A stretch of DNA of 64,000 bases from Algoriphagus sp. PAP.12 (lineage in GTDB: Bacteria > Bacteroidota > Bacteroidia > Cytophagales > Cyclobacteriaceae), in contig NZ_JAPPSQ010000016.1 in assembly GCF_026652115.1 (NCBI RefSeq), positions 49,745 through 113,744 of the forward strand, read 5' to 3'. Of the stretch, positions 63,082-64,000 are shown in pieces; position 1 is the first letter of the stretch; each line of letters starts with the position of its first letter. Made by a program: the position numbers and the translations under genes. A model generated the notes under the pieces. The model was not told where the DNA came from. It searched no databases and saw only the letters and a list, made by a program, of their open reading frames with translations.

Positions 63082-64000
63082 TTATTGCCTCAAAAGGTTC
63101 AGTACACCTCTTCTTACCTCTCCGGTCTCTTCTACCTCGATCACCCAGTAGTAGGCTCCCACTCCCATCTCTTCTCCTTCAAAAGTGCCATCCCACTTCA
63201 CATCCGGATCCTCAGTGTAGAACAGACGTCTGCCTCCTCGGTCGAATACCTGGATTCTCGAGCCACTGTAGTATCTCAAGGCCGGTACTCCCCAGGTGTC
63301 GTTCACCCCATCAGCGTTAGGTGTAAAGGTGTTCACCACATCCAACTGGCTCAACGGTGTTCTCAGTCTGGTGATCAGGAAGGTTTTCTGGATCACATTG
63401 CCTCCTCGGTCTTCTACCTGAAGGACCACCTCAAACTGGGTCTCTCCTGCCCGCTGTTCCTGTGAACTCCAGAACAGGATGCCATCGATCACCTCAAAGA
63501 GCTCATTGTCTCCCATGCCTTCCGGAAGGCTCAGGCTATGCTGATCATCCGTCGGGTCAACTACCGTGAAGTAGCCGATCTCCTGGAAGTACTCATCCGG
63601 TATACCGATGAATTCATTCTCACTCAAGGTCACATCCGTCGGTGCCGGCTTGGCCAGTACCTCGATGCTCAGCTCGGCCATCAGATCACCTGTATTGAAG
63701 ATGCCCGGAATGGTGCCGATTGTTCCTGCATAGGCTGTCGTTCCGCTCATCAGTGGATCATAGCCTGTCAGATCCCAGGTCACCCCTACATTCACCATCT
63801 CTCCCAAGCCGGTGATCGCCAAGACTTCGGTTGGTAGGTTCAGGCTTGCCTCAGGAGTATTCCAATCCACCTGGATGGATTGAGCTACCAATTCACTGAT
63901 CGATCTCTCCTGGATATAGTCCGGTACGCCGTCCTCATCTGTATCCTGGGCATCATCCGGATCACTTGGATCGGTTCCCTGCTGCACTTCCACATAGTCA
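63082..64000 (-). CDS. T9SS cargo adhesin with CHU_C (type B) sorting domain, N-terminal part outside window
   Basis: C-terminal ~306 residues of a larger protein; the frame is open to the right edge (the GTG at 63,993 is internal). Visible in order: a D-x-D-x-D-G-V-P-D-Y calcium-binding-like repeat (thrombospondin-3-like), a beta-sandwich with G-V-T-W-D-L-T-G-Y, a cadherin-like segment, and the CHU_C/gliding sorting domain (F-T-P-N-A-D-G-V-N-D-T-W, then I-Q-V-F-D-R-G-G-R). The final L-N-L-L-R-Q closes that domain. Exported by T9SS and anchored through PorP/SprF, its neighbour. The codon composition is clearly richer in G/C than in the preceding 60 kb. Confidence 0.9.
   Translation of the reverse strand, partial: DYVEVQQGTDPSDPDDAQDTDEDGVPDYIQERSISELVAQSIQVDWNTPEASLNLPTEVLAITGLGEMVNVGVTWDLTGYDPLMSGTTAYAGTIGTIPGIFNTGDLMAELSIEVLAKPAPTDVTLSENEFIGIPDEYFQEIGYFTVVDPTDDQHSLSLPEGMGDNELFEVIDGILFWSSQEQRAGETQFEVVLQVEDRGGNVIQKTFLITRLRTPLSQLDVVNTFTPNADGVNDTWGVPALRYYSGSRIQVFDRGGRRLFYTEDPDVKWDGTFEGEEMGVGAYYWVIEVEETGEVRRGVLNLLRQ

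Overview
The window reads as chromosomal DNA of a Bacteroidota bacterium, most likely Cytophagales close to Algoriphagus/Cyclobacteriaceae. The grounds are a SusC/SusD pair with a FecI/FecR-type sigma/anti-sigma set, a PorP/SprF protein and a CHU_C sorting domain of the type IX secretion system, LytTR signalling, many Bacteroidota-type lipoproteins and sulfatases, promoter-like TAnnTTTG elements, and AT-rich DNA. The genus is inference. I saw no rRNA, tRNA, CRISPR array, intact insertion sequence or replication origin.

Layout. 0-0.8 kb: the 3' end of a PhnB-like gene. 0.8-8.1 kb: a SusD-SusC(STN)-FecR unit with the sigma factor transcribed divergently, probably a signal-responsive nutrient uptake system of unknown substrate. 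8.1-9.1 kb: an aldo/keto reductase. 9.4-12.4 kb: an accessory islet holding a broken HSP90-like ATPase, an apparently intact hipBA pair and a HEPN-like gene with an in-frame stop. 12.6-26 kb: housekeeping and surface genes (S9 peptidase, DJ-1-like lipoprotein, a YidR-like/FG-GAP pair, a CDF transporter, a sulfatase, a thioredoxin-reductase-like flavoprotein, a LytTR two-component pair). 26.1-30.6 kb: an ABC ATPase with a giant permease-M1 aminopeptidase fusion. 30.9-32.9 kb: a second accessory islet, where a frameshifted nuclease-like gene is joined to an AbiE system whose toxin is cut to its first ~32 codons. 33.3-39.7 kb: PEP synthase, ArsS with its partner, an Asp/Arg hydroxylase and an M28 peptidase.

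40-45 kb holds a response regulator, histidine kinase, PepSY-like lipoprotein and TonB-type receptor on one strand. 45-48.8 kb holds a sulfatase with an altered active-site motif, a purple-acid-phosphatase-like enzyme and a ROK protein. 48.9-51 kb is a compact SDR / DUF2805 / photolyase-like operon, the last with its FAD domain at the N-terminus. 51-53.4 kb is a ribulose-monophosphate formaldehyde module (hxlB-hxlA) with a divergent AraC regulator. 53.5-61.3 kb carries DinB, Rnk/GreA-like, a MetA-type outer-membrane protein, DUF3050, SDR, VOC, two lipoproteins and a GDPD. 61.3-62 kb is repeat-like non-coding DNA. 62-64 kb, visibly richer in G+C, holds PorP/SprF and the C-terminus of a large T9SS cargo running off the right edge.

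The most notable observations are the two decaying defence-type islets, with breakpoints readable to a few bases, and the unusual enzymes: the permuted photolyase-like protein, the CSPSL sulfatase, and the SDR without its tyrosine. Nothing here can be claimed as a proven new system.
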